From Lentzea albidocapillata subsp. violacea (GTDB lineage: Bacteria; Actinomycetota; Actinomycetes; Mycobacteriales; Pseudonocardiaceae), in assembly GCF_900100275.1 (NCBI RefSeq), contig NZ_FNET01000017.1, positions 86,917 to 150,916 of the forward strand: a stretch of 64,000 nucleotides of DNA. Reading direction: 5' to 3'. The position numbers and the translations under genes are program-made. This document shows positions 26,733-34,526 of the stretch, piece after piece. Under the pieces are notes generated by a model. It did no database searches and was not told where the DNA came from. It saw only the letters and a list, made by a program, of their open reading frames with translations. Positions within the stretch are counted from its first letter, which is position 1. Each line of letters begins with the position of its first letter.

Positions 26733-27932
26733 ATGGTGATCAACGTGAAGCAGGTTGTGCAGGTGCGGTTGCTGCCGACGCCCGAGCAGGCGTCGGCGCT
26801 GGGCGATACCCTGCTCGCCTGCAACACGGCAGCTTCCTGGCTGTCCGAGCGGATGCACACCGACCAGGTGTTCCGGAAGTTCGACGTGCAGAGACGCCTC
26901 TACACCGAACTGCGGGAACGGTTCGGGCTGGCCGCCCAACCGGCGATCCGGGTCATCGGCAAGACCGTGGACGCCTACACGACACTGCGGGCCCACCTCA
27001 ACGCAGGCAATTACGGGCCGCCTGGGTCGCAGCGGCGCCGAAAGGCCGAGGACACCCCGATCAGGTTCCGCCCGCAAGCGGCGCAGCCGTTCGACGCCCG
27101 CTGCCTGTCCTGGCAACTCGGTGACGCGGGCCGCGACGGGACCGTGTCGATCTGGACGGTCGCCGGTCGGCTCCGCACCGTGCGGATCGTCGCAAACCCC
27201 CGGCATCTCGCCCTGCTGCGCTCCCGACCGGCGATCGGGGAAACCGACCTGCTGCACCGGGACGGGGTGTGGCTGCTGCACGCCGTCGTCGACAGCCCCG
27301 AGGCCGCCCGGCGAGAACCGGTGAACGGGTTCCTCGGAGTCGACCTGGGCATCGTCAACATCGCGACCACCTCTGACGGTGACCGGTTCTGCGGGTCGCG
27401 TCTGAACCGCTACCGCAAGCGTCAACTGCGACTGCGGAAGCGGTTGCAGGCCAAGAAGACCTCCTCCGCGCGACGGCTGCTCAAGAAACGCCGCCGCAAG
27501 GAGGCCCGGTTCGCGGCCGATGTGAACCACCGGATCAGCAAGAACATCGTGGCCGAGGCTGAACGCACCGGACGCGGGATCGCCGTCGAGGAACTGACGG
27601 GAATCCGCGCCAGGGTACGGCTTCGCAAGCCCCAACGGGCCGCGCTGCACTCCTGGGCGTTCGCCCAGCTCGGTCAGTTCCTGACCTACAAGGCCCAGCA
27701 GGCTGGAGTCGTGCTGGCGAAGGTCGATCCGGCCTACACCTCGCAGACCTGCCACGCCTGCGGGCACGTCGACAAACGCAACCGCCGCAGTCAGGCGGTA
27801 TTCCATTGCGGCCGGTGTGACTTCGTTGGGCACGCCGACCACAACGCAGCACACAACATCGCGGCACGCGGTGTCGTGTGCTGGGGCGAAGTCATGCGCC
27901 CAGACGCAGCGCCTATCCTGGCAGCCAGCTAG
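26733..27932 (+). CDS. tnpB: TnpB RNA-guided endonuclease (IS605 accessory protein)
   Basis: 399 residues from an ATG at 26733. RuvC-like catalytic residues are present: Asp in 'FLGVDLGIVNIA', Glu in 'IAVEELTGI', Asp in 'FVGHADHNAAHNIAARG'. A CxxC..CxxC zinc finger ('CHACGHV', 'FHCGRCDF') lies between the last two. An Arg/Lys-rich helix ('RYRKRQLRLRKRLQAKK') precedes the second motif. Length and motifs match active TnpB proteins such as that of ISDra2, which cut DNA guided by an omega-RNA made from the right end of the element. The open frame is intact while tnpA is broken. Confidence 0.92.
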   Translation: MVINVKQVVQVRLLPTPEQASALGDTLLACNTAASWLSERMHTDQVFRKFDVQRRLYTELRERFGLAAQPAIRVIGKTVDAYTTLRAHLNAGNYGPPGSQRRRKAEDTPIRFRPQAAQPFDARCLSWQLGDAGRDGTVSIWTVAGRLRTVRIVANPRHLALLRSRPAIGETDLLHRDGVWLLHAVVDSPEAARREPVNGFLGVDLGIVNIATTSDGDRFCGSRLNRYRKRQLRLRKRLQAKKTSSARRLLKKRRRKEARFAADVNHRISKNIVAEAERTGRGIAVEELTGIRARVRLRKPQRAALHSWAFAQLGQFLTYKAQQAGVVLAKVDPAYTSQTCHACGHVDKRNRRSQAVFHCGRCDFVGHADHNAAHNIAARGVVCWGEVMRPDAAPILAAS

Positions 27933-28004
27933 GACGGCAGCAGCAAGCCTGAAAACCGCCGCTCGCGGCGATTGGCAAGCTCGTCCCTTCAGAGACGAGT
28001 TCAT
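27800..28004 (+). ncRNA. Predicted omega-RNA (reRNA) scaffold from the IS right end
   Basis: In IS605 elements the guide scaffold overlaps the 3' end of tnpB and ends at the right end. Two stems are visible after the tnpB stop: CGCCG-CTCG-CGGCG at 27957-27970 and CTCGTC..GACGAG at 27980-27999. The guide would begin at 28005 in the flank (GATTGCCGGCCTCTCTTC...). The 5' limit is only estimated. Confidence 0.5.
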
Positions 28005-28020
28005 GATTGCCGGCCTCTCT

Positions 28021-29226
28021 TCAACTCGTGCCGTCGAACGCGGGCCCGGCCTCGGCGCCCAGCGGCACAACGATGTCGGCGCCCGGTCCGGCCGGGCGCA
28101 ACAGCACAGCTCCCAGGCCGCCTCTGCGACCCAGCGCCGTGACGCGATAGGTTCCGCGCGGCACCCGCACCGGATCGGCCTGCCCGGCCTCGCGCCAAGG
28201 CCCCTGCCCGTCGATCCGCACGCGCACGGGCAAGTGTCCGAAGTGGTCGGTCTCGACCTCCACGGTGATCGGCACACGTCCGTCGACCGGCATCGTGACG
28301 GACTCCAGCAGTCCACTCACGACCTGCCGCACGCCGATGCCCAGTTCGTGCGGGTACCCGTCGAGCGCGGTGGCCGCGCCCGTCGCGATCCGCCACGCCC
28401 CCACCGCCGCCTGTTCCGGTGCCAGCACCCGCACCGGCCGTGTGGCCGCCGCGCGCACCGCCGCCTCGACAGGACCGAGGACGTTGCCACCGGTGAGCAG
28501 CACGAGCTCCACCGGTTCCCCGACCCGCGCCAGCACCGTGCCCACGACCTCGGCCGCGAGCGTCGCAAGTGGACGGAGGACGGACAGGGCGGCCTCGGCC
28601 GTGACGTGATCACGTCCGTACAGGTAGACCGGAGTGCCCAGATAACGCTCGTGGGTCCGTGCCCGCTCCAGCACCACGGCGGCGCGCCCCGCGGCGTGGC
28701 ACCGGTGATCCTCGAAGGCCGCGGCCTCGGCAGGATCGACACGCGCCGCGCGCCGCAGCGACTCCCGCACCGCGGTTTCGGCGCTCTCGCTGTCGAGGAG
28801 CCGCGACGTCGTTGCGTCGCAGGAGTAAACCGCGGCGGTGACCGAACTTCCGCCGACGTCGCACACCAGCACGCAACCTGACGTGCCGCCGTGCGCCGCG
28901 ACGACGCACTGCGATGCCGGCACGAGACGAACCGAGGCGAACCCGGCACGTTCGGTGAGCACGCGAGCCAGCTCGGCGCCCTCCGCCGTGCGTTCGACCG
29001 CGCCTGTCCACATGCCGTCCACGCCGGCCGTGGTCCACCTGTCCGGCACCGCCACGACCACAGCGGCCGCACCCGGTTCGGTTCCGAACTCACGCCTGGC
29101 CACCTCCGGCAGGACGCCGGCGGCGTCGGCGCTCGACGGTCCGTGCCAGACCTGGTCGCGGCACGCCACCTTCGTGCGCACCGAACCGATGTCGATCCCG
29201 AGCTCAACGGTGGTCACGGTGACCAT
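28021..29226 (-). CDS. Hsp70/actin-like ATPase of the GTPase/CHAT operon
   Basis: 401 residues from an ATG at 29226 (GTG at 29217 is an alternative closer to the upstream stop). The actin/Hsp70 nucleotide fold is visible: phosphate-1 'ELGIDIGSVRTKVACR', phosphate-2 'VLVCDVGGSSVTAAVYS' and adenosine motif 'ELVLLTGGNVLGPVEAAV'. After the ATPase domain (~to residue 310) there is only a ~90-residue beta-rich tail in place of a full substrate-binding domain and lid, so it is a short Hsp70-like protein rather than DnaK. It overlaps the GAP1-like gene by 23 bases. The gene ends 17 bases from the IS right end, and the coding region is unbroken. Confidence 0.82.
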   Translation of the reverse strand: MVTVTTVELGIDIGSVRTKVACRDQVWHGPSSADAAGVLPEVARREFGTEPGAAAVVVAVPDRWTTAGVDGMWTGAVERTAEGAELARVLTERAGFASVRLVPASQCVVAAHGGTSGCVLVCDVGGSSVTAAVYSCDATTSRLLDSESAETAVRESLRRAARVDPAEAAAFEDHRCHAAGRAAVVLERARTHERYLGTPVYLYGRDHVTAEAALSVLRPLATLAAEVVGTVLARVGEPVELVLLTGGNVLGPVEAAVRAAATRPVRVLAPEQAAVGAWRIATGAATALDGYPHELGIGVRQVVSGLLESVTMPVDGRVPITVEVETDHFGHLPVRVRIDGQGPWREAGQADPVRVPRGTYRVTALGRRGGLGAVLLRPAGPGADIVVPLGAEAGPAFDGTS

Positions 29227-31693
29227 CGCCCGACCGGAACATCCTGCCGAGCCACCCCTTGGGCATGATCTCCCTGATCCGCCGCACCAGCTGCTCGAGG
29301 AGTTTGCTCAGCTCGTCACCGCTGCCCGCCACCTGCTGCACCCGGAAGGCCTCGCGGCAGATCTCCACGGTGAGATACCCCTGCTGCATCATGAAACGCG
29401 GCAGGAACTGGGTCACCTCGCGCCGCGTCTGCTCGCCGAAGTCGCCCCGCATCAGCGCGTGAACGAACTTCGTGCAGAGCTCCGGCCCGCGGTCGTCACC
29501 CATCCCGGCGAGCCGGATGTTGAGCACGCTGAGGAACTCCGCCCAGCCGTGGGGACTGGTGCTCCACCGGTGGCTCAGCACTTCCACGACGTCGTTGGCG
29601 GACACGATCTTCCCGTGGAGGATCTTCGCCACCAGGACCGCGACGTACGCCGCCGCCCGATCCTGCTGCAGTCCGCGCAGCTGGGCCATCAGCACCAGGC
29701 TGTGCAGCTCGGGATCGACCTCGAACCGGGGCAGCCACGCGTTCAGGCGAACGTCCTCCAGCCGCTGCGGCGCTCTGCGGACCTGCTCCGCGATCGACCT
29801 CATCAGCGCGGGTGTCAGCACCTCCTGGCCGCCGAGGGCGTCCGAGAGCTGCCACAACGCGGCCATGATCTCGAAGAAGCGACCTGACTCGTTCCCCCAG
29901 GCGTGGCCCAGCCACACGGCCAGCGCGTCACCGCACTGCCGCCGCTGCTGGTCGTCGGCGAACGAGGCACGCGCCGCCTCGACCAGGCCCGTCCAGTAGG
30001 TGGCCCCGGCGCGGCCGAGGTCCTGCCCCGGCGCCTGTCCTCGCAGGCACAGCGCGACGTCGACCCTCGCCCGTTCCGAGGGCTCCATCGGCTCGAGTCC
30101 GTTGCGCAGCAGCTCGATCCACGACTGGGAGATGACCCTGCACCTGCGGACCAGGTCCAGGAACCACCCCAGCAGCTGCGACCACCACCCCGGCTCCGCA
30201 CCGAGCCGGGCGTTGCGCATCACGTCGGCGACGGCATCGGGATCGATCTCGTTGAGGGCGCCGAGGTGCTGTTCCTCGATGTGTCGCGGGTGCAGGTACG
30301 GTCTGCCGTAACGCTCCCAGCTGCTGTTCGGGTAGTCGGCGTGGAGAAGGGCCAGCAGGGCGTTGCTCACACCCGCGCCGTCCGGCAGCGCCGCCCTCAT
30401 CACCGCGACGGCGAGCTGGTCCGAGTGTGCGATCACCGGGGCCAGCGACGCGCTCCAGCCCGCGTCCCTGGCCAGTGCCGTCACGAGTGCGCCGAGCGAG
30501 GCTGACCTGCGTTCGCCCGCCCACCAGCGCAGTACGTTCGCGAAGCTCTCCCGCGCATCCACCTCGGCGGCGAACTCGGCGGCACCGAGAAGGTGCCCCG
30601 CCGACCAGGTGCCACGGTGCAGCCGCTGGCGGACGAGGTCCTCGAACCCCTTGCCGAGCCGCGGCCGCCAGTTCTCCGCCAGGACGGCGCGGTCGAGCCT
30701 CAGGTCGTCCGCCGCCGCGAACTCGAGGTACGTCGCGAGCACCGTCTCCCGATCGGACTCGCTCATCCTGCGGAACCGGGCCGCGCCGAGCCTGCGCAGC
30801 ATCACGGGCCTCAGCGTTCCGTCGAACGCGGCCTTGAGCAGCGCATGCTCCTGGTCCAGGTCCCGCAGCGCGACGACTGCCTCGGCCGCGCCCCACTCCC
30901 GGCTCTGGGTCAACGTGGCCAGGTGCGCGCGGACGGCATCCGCACCATGACTCGCCACGAGTTCTCGCAGTGCCGAAGCGTAAGCGCCTTGGACCTGTGG
31001 TGCTGTGCCTCGCAGGTCGACGCCCAGCGAGGGATCGCGCGCCTGAGCGGCGAACCCGAGTCGCAACGGGTAACTCGTGGCGAAGTCCGTCCATCCTCCG
31101 GCGGTCAGCCATGCCTTCGCCCCGGCCGGCAGGAACGCCATCACCTCGTCCAGCACGGCGATCCGGGCATCGAGCGAGAGAGGCCCGCCGATCAACCCGA
31201 CCTGCCGGTCGAAAACGGCCCCCGCGGCGGCGATGGCGTGGCCGTCGCTGAGGACGGGCGGCTGTGGCGAGGCGGGTTCCACCACCAGCCGGACGGGAGC
31301 ATCCGGGAGCCCGGCGTGCAGCGGAACCCGCAGCGCGGCCCGGTAGAAGTCCGAATAGGACAGTCTCGAGGCAAGCAGGTCGTCGGTGCGCAGGCAGAAG
31401 AACCGCGTGGACACGATCGGCCTGTTGGTCGCGTCCAGATCGTTCGACCACTCGCTGATCGACAGGCACACGTAGGAGACGTCGTCCACTCCCAGCGCGA
31501 AGAACCAGGCCCAGGGCATGGCTCCAGGCCCGGTCTCCTGGACCGACGGCGGGTTGCCCGGTCCGCGCTCCACCACGAACTGACGAATGGTGCGCGGGGT
31601 GAACGGATCGCGGCTCGCGGCGAGCACGGCGTAGTCTTCATAGCTACCAGGGGTTTTGCCGATCAGTGCCCAGCCGGCCTCGACAGTGCTCAT
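29204..31693 (-). CDS. GTPase-associated protein 1 (GAP1)-like large protein
   Basis: 829 residues; ATG at 31691-31693 overlaps the GTPase stop (ATGA). The N-terminal ~130 residues ('PWAWFFALGVDDVSYVCLSI', 'TRFFCLRTDDLLASRLSY') look like the GAP1-N2 domain found next to TRAFAC GTPases in predicted conflict systems. The rest is mostly alpha-helical, with Trp/Leu-rich repeats and a C-terminal 'WLGRMFRSGDG'. No catalytic motif is recognised. In known operons of this class the protein always accompanies the GTPase and is thought to transmit its state to an effector. The family name is from memory of domain architecture, not a search. Confidence 0.65.
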   Translation of the reverse strand: MSTVEAGWALIGKTPGSYEDYAVLAASRDPFTPRTIRQFVVERGPGNPPSVQETGPGAMPWAWFFALGVDDVSYVCLSISEWSNDLDATNRPIVSTRFFCLRTDDLLASRLSYSDFYRAALRVPLHAGLPDAPVRLVVEPASPQPPVLSDGHAIAAAGAVFDRQVGLIGGPLSLDARIAVLDEVMAFLPAGAKAWLTAGGWTDFATSYPLRLGFAAQARDPSLGVDLRGTAPQVQGAYASALRELVASHGADAVRAHLATLTQSREWGAAEAVVALRDLDQEHALLKAAFDGTLRPVMLRRLGAARFRRMSESDRETVLATYLEFAAADDLRLDRAVLAENWRPRLGKGFEDLVRQRLHRGTWSAGHLLGAAEFAAEVDARESFANVLRWWAGERRSASLGALVTALARDAGWSASLAPVIAHSDQLAVAVMRAALPDGAGVSNALLALLHADYPNSSWERYGRPYLHPRHIEEQHLGALNEIDPDAVADVMRNARLGAEPGWWSQLLGWFLDLVRRCRVISQSWIELLRNGLEPMEPSERARVDVALCLRGQAPGQDLGRAGATYWTGLVEAARASFADDQQRRQCGDALAVWLGHAWGNESGRFFEIMAALWQLSDALGGQEVLTPALMRSIAEQVRRAPQRLEDVRLNAWLPRFEVDPELHSLVLMAQLRGLQQDRAAAYVAVLVAKILHGKIVSANDVVEVLSHRWSTSPHGWAEFLSVLNIRLAGMGDDRGPELCTKFVHALMRGDFGEQTRREVTQFLPRFMMQQGYLTVEICREAFRVQQVAGSGDELSKLLEQLVRRIREIMPKGWLGRMFRSGDGHRDHR

Positions 31694-32742
31694 GGCCGGG
31701 CCGGGAGGATGCTCTCGTACAGCCACAGCAGCGGCTCCAGCACGTTGATGGGGTAGATCCTGCCCTTGATCCGGACCCCCTCGTGGCCCGGACCGACACG
31801 TTCCACGTTCATCGAGTCGTGCAGCCGGAACCTGTTGCCGGGCACGTAGAAGCCGATGGACGACGTGATGAAGTAGTTCAGGGTGTTGAAGTGCTGCCGC
31901 AGCCCCTTCTCCACGAGGTCGCTGTTGCTCTGCGGGTCCGAGCACAGCAGCTTGAAGAAGTCGGCCGCTCCCTCGTTGGGTACGCGCGGCAGGAACGGTG
32001 GTTGCTCGTCCGACACCGTGTAGCCCTTGACCTGGGCGTGCCGATGGATGTTCGGCTGGTCGAACTTCGTCACGCACACCGCCACGTGATGCGGCAGCTT
32101 CGCACGGCTGATGTGCGACTGCGACATCATCCTCTCGGTGAGCCGGTTCAGCACCGGGTGGAAGTAGCGGAACGCGTCCTGCTCCAGTGAGTCGCGCTCC
32201 GGGTCGAACAGGTAGACGATGCCGTGGCACATCTGCAGGTGGTCGATCAGGCGGTTCTCCTGCTCCATCAACGAGAGCGGAGGCGCGTGCTGCCTGTCCG
32301 CGACCGGGGGGCCGCCTGGCCCAGGTACGTTGACGTGCTGTTCCTGGCCCTGTTCCCGGCTGGGGTTGTCGTACATGGCACCGGGTACGTCGAGCACGTC
32401 GAGCTCGAACGCGATCGGCTCCATCTCGACGAGTCTGCGGCCGATCTTGCTGCGGCGCACCACCTCTCGCTCACCGGTGAACCGGAAGAGCATGTTCGTC
32501 TCCTGCTGGGTCGCCACCGGAAACGTGCGCTGAGTGGTCAGCTGGTGCGTCGAGCGGTCCAGGAAGCTCGTGGAGACGTCGTCCAGGCCACTCATGATCC
32601 AGCTGCCGACACCGTCAGGGCGGCGCGTCGTCGCGACGTTGAGCGCGGCCAGGTAGGTCGTCTTGCCACTGCCGGGCGGCCCCCACAGCCCGATCCGCAA
32701 CTGAGTCGGCGGCGCCGGTCGGCTGTTCTGCGGCATGGTCAT
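31690..32742 (-). CDS. TRAFAC-class GTPase (Double-GTPase-2-like)
   Basis: 350 residues from an ATG at 32742 preceded by AGGAG. G1 is 'GLWGPPGSGKTTYLAALN', G3 'DVLDVPGAMYDN' and G4 'VCVTKFDQ' (TKxD), which together specify a GTP-binding P-loop protein. The C-terminal third ('FITSSIGFYVPGNRF', 'INVLEPLLWLYESIL') holds the G5-like SS-x-G and a hydrophobic end. GTPases of this form drive the GAP1-type NTP-dependent systems. Its stop overlaps the start of the GAP1-like gene. Confidence 0.85.
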   Translation of the reverse strand: MTMPQNSRPAPPTQLRIGLWGPPGSGKTTYLAALNVATTRRPDGVGSWIMSGLDDVSTSFLDRSTHQLTTQRTFPVATQQETNMLFRFTGEREVVRRSKIGRRLVEMEPIAFELDVLDVPGAMYDNPSREQGQEQHVNVPGPGGPPVADRQHAPPLSLMEQENRLIDHLQMCHGIVYLFDPERDSLEQDAFRYFHPVLNRLTERMMSQSHISRAKLPHHVAVCVTKFDQPNIHRHAQVKGYTVSDEQPPFLPRVPNEGAADFFKLLCSDPQSNSDLVEKGLRQHFNTLNYFITSSIGFYVPGNRFRLHDSMNVERVGPGHEGVRIKGRIYPINVLEPLLWLYESILPARP

Positions 32743-32750
32743 GGATCTCC

Positions 32751-34526
32751 TCAGTTCTTGATCGCCAGGGGGAAGAGAAGGGACGCCTGCGGTCCGGCGT
32801 CACGGACGGCCTTGGCCTCCTTGACGACGAACGCGGCGTCGACGTGGTGGAGCAGCATCGGTCTCTGCGGACTGGCGAGCGCGTGCCAGGCCTGGGTGGC
32901 GCGCCGTGCCTCCGGGTTGCCGCGCTCGGTCCAGTCCGGCCGGTCCCAGATCGCCGCGTGCACGACGCGATCGGATTCCAGCTGCCGCAACAGGAACTGC
33001 CAGTCGTGCTGGTTCGGGCACCTGCTGATGGCGGCGTCCGCGGCCGGATGAGGTGGCCTGCCACCGACCAGGACGAGCCTGCGCGCGACGGGCAGCGAGC
33101 GCCACGGAAGCCCGCGTGCGACGGCCAGCGCGTCCTCGACGGGAGCACCTCTCGGTTCGATCGCCGGGCTGGGCAGGAGGGCGGCCGCGAAGTCCTCCGC
33201 GTCCTCCAGCGACACGAAACCGGACGTCGTGTGCAGCACGTTCCGCGCGCGGAGGTGGTCGTCGTAACCGATGACGGCGGCTCTCACGGCCGCGGGATCG
33301 GGGTGGTGCGCGGAGAGGTGCGCCAGCACGTCCACGACCAGCTTTCGCCTGGGCGCCACCGCTTCCGCCGCACCGCCCAGTTCGACCGCGATCGCGAAGT
33401 CGAGTGCGTCGGCGTCGCTCTGGTAGCGCGGTGGCATGTCGTCGAGCAGCTCGGGCCACCGGTTCGCCGTGGCGTCGTCGGCGCTACCTCCCGGCCGCAC
33501 CAGCGTCACCTCCCCCGGGCCGTCCAGCCGGAACTCCAGCTCGTGCCGCTGGGAGGGGCGCAGTTCGCAGCGCACCACGGAGATCGGCGCGCACTGGCGT
33601 GGCGGGGTGCCGGCGGGCCCGCTCACCACCGCCAGCACGAGCGGCTCACGGCCTCCCGCCGGGGCGTCCACGGTCAGCCGCGCCACCGGGAGCTCACGCG
33701 CCGTGGTGCCCGCGGTGAACAGAGTCCTGGTCATCGGGTGCGTGACGCCCTGAGGGTCCACGTCGACCAGCACGAGGCTCAGGTCGTGGTGCAACGGGGC
33801 ACGCGCCACCCACGAGGCGATGACGCGGTCGTCGAGCGCCGGTTCGGTGCGGGCCACCAGCCACACGTCGGTGTACCGCGAGACGAGGGCGTCCGGTACC
33901 GGCAGACCCGGAAGCCGGTTCAGCACCAGGACGTCACCGTCCAGTCCGAGGTCGGCCAGGCCGGTGTGCCGCGTGGCCTGCCCGAGACCGGCACCTCCGG
34001 CGAGCACGATTGCCAGCTCGTCCGCGTCCTGCGGCAACGTGGGCATCAGCTCGCGCCACGGGTGCAGCCGCACGGGTCCGGTCAAGCCCGGAACGTGCCG
34101 TTCGCCGACATCGATGCGGGCCACCGCGACGCCGTCGAGACGAACGTCCACCACCGCCAGTGCGCCGTGGCGTGCCAGCCGGGACAACGCCGCGGCGCCC
34201 GCCACCGCCAGCGGTTCGGTGCGGTGCCGCGCCGAGGTCCGCCGTGCATCGGCCAGTTCGGCCTCCTTCGGCGCGCCGCCCCTGAGGAGTTTCAGGAGGC
34301 GCGCCAACAGCTCCTGGTCCCCGCCGGCCGCCAGCACCGCGGCCGTCAGGTCGAACCTCCGCCGGGCCGCGGTCAGCTCGGCGTGGAACTCGAGCCGCCG
34401 GTCGTCCGCGGCGATGTCGACCCACGGACCGCCGAACAGGACCCAGCCGCAACGGCCGCAGGACGGGTCGGGTGGCACGACGTGCGTGCACACCGGGCAG
34501 GCCACCTCGGTGAGAGCGGTGCTCAC
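32751..34526 (-). CDS. Zinc-ribbon protein of the GTPase/CHAT operon, function unknown
   Basis: 591 residues; GTG at 34524-34526 overlaps the AAA+ stop (GTGA). The N-terminus is a zinc ribbon 'CPVCTHVVPPDPSCGRCGW'. A helical stretch is followed by a long beta-rich, Arg/Asp-containing region with no catalytic signature. A Rossmann-like segment near the end ('RRLVLVGGRPPHPAADAAIS', 'DWQFLLRQLESDRVVHAAIW') could be a divergent vWA-like fold. It is not a family I can name. Its position between the tandem AAA+ ATPase and the GTPase suggests it links the two. Confidence 0.7.
   Translation of the reverse strand: MSTALTEVACPVCTHVVPPDPSCGRCGWVLFGGPWVDIAADDRRLEFHAELTAARRRFDLTAAVLAAGGDQELLARLLKLLRGGAPKEAELADARRTSARHRTEPLAVAGAAALSRLARHGALAVVDVRLDGVAVARIDVGERHVPGLTGPVRLHPWRELMPTLPQDADELAIVLAGGAGLGQATRHTGLADLGLDGDVLVLNRLPGLPVPDALVSRYTDVWLVARTEPALDDRVIASWVARAPLHHDLSLVLVDVDPQGVTHPMTRTLFTAGTTARELPVARLTVDAPAGGREPLVLAVVSGPAGTPPRQCAPISVVRCELRPSQRHELEFRLDGPGEVTLVRPGGSADDATANRWPELLDDMPPRYQSDADALDFAIAVELGGAAEAVAPRRKLVVDVLAHLSAHHPDPAAVRAAVIGYDDHLRARNVLHTTSGFVSLEDAEDFAAALLPSPAIEPRGAPVEDALAVARGLPWRSLPVARRLVLVGGRPPHPAADAAISRCPNQHDWQFLLRQLESDRVVHAAIWDRPDWTERGNPEARRATQAWHALASPQRPMLLHHVDAAFVVKEAKAVRDAGPQASLLFPLAIKN

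Larger units (their letters stand above)
26213..28004 (+). mobile_element. IS200/IS605-family insertion sequence (divergent tnpA/tnpB), ~1.79 kb
   Basis: The element holds a frameshifted tnpA (-) and an intact tnpB (+) with starts 11 bases apart. The left end has a subterminal hairpin CCAGTC (26220-26225)/GGCTGG (26233-26238) seven bases inside the boundary. The right end has CTCGTC (27980-27985)/GACGAG (27994-27999). TTCAC (26208-26212) precedes the left end and TTCAT (28000-28004) closes the right end, as expected for the target and cleavage pentamers of Y1 transposases, and there is no target duplication. Joining the flanks restores a sensible operon junction (see findings), which supports these boundaries. 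Confidence 0.78.
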
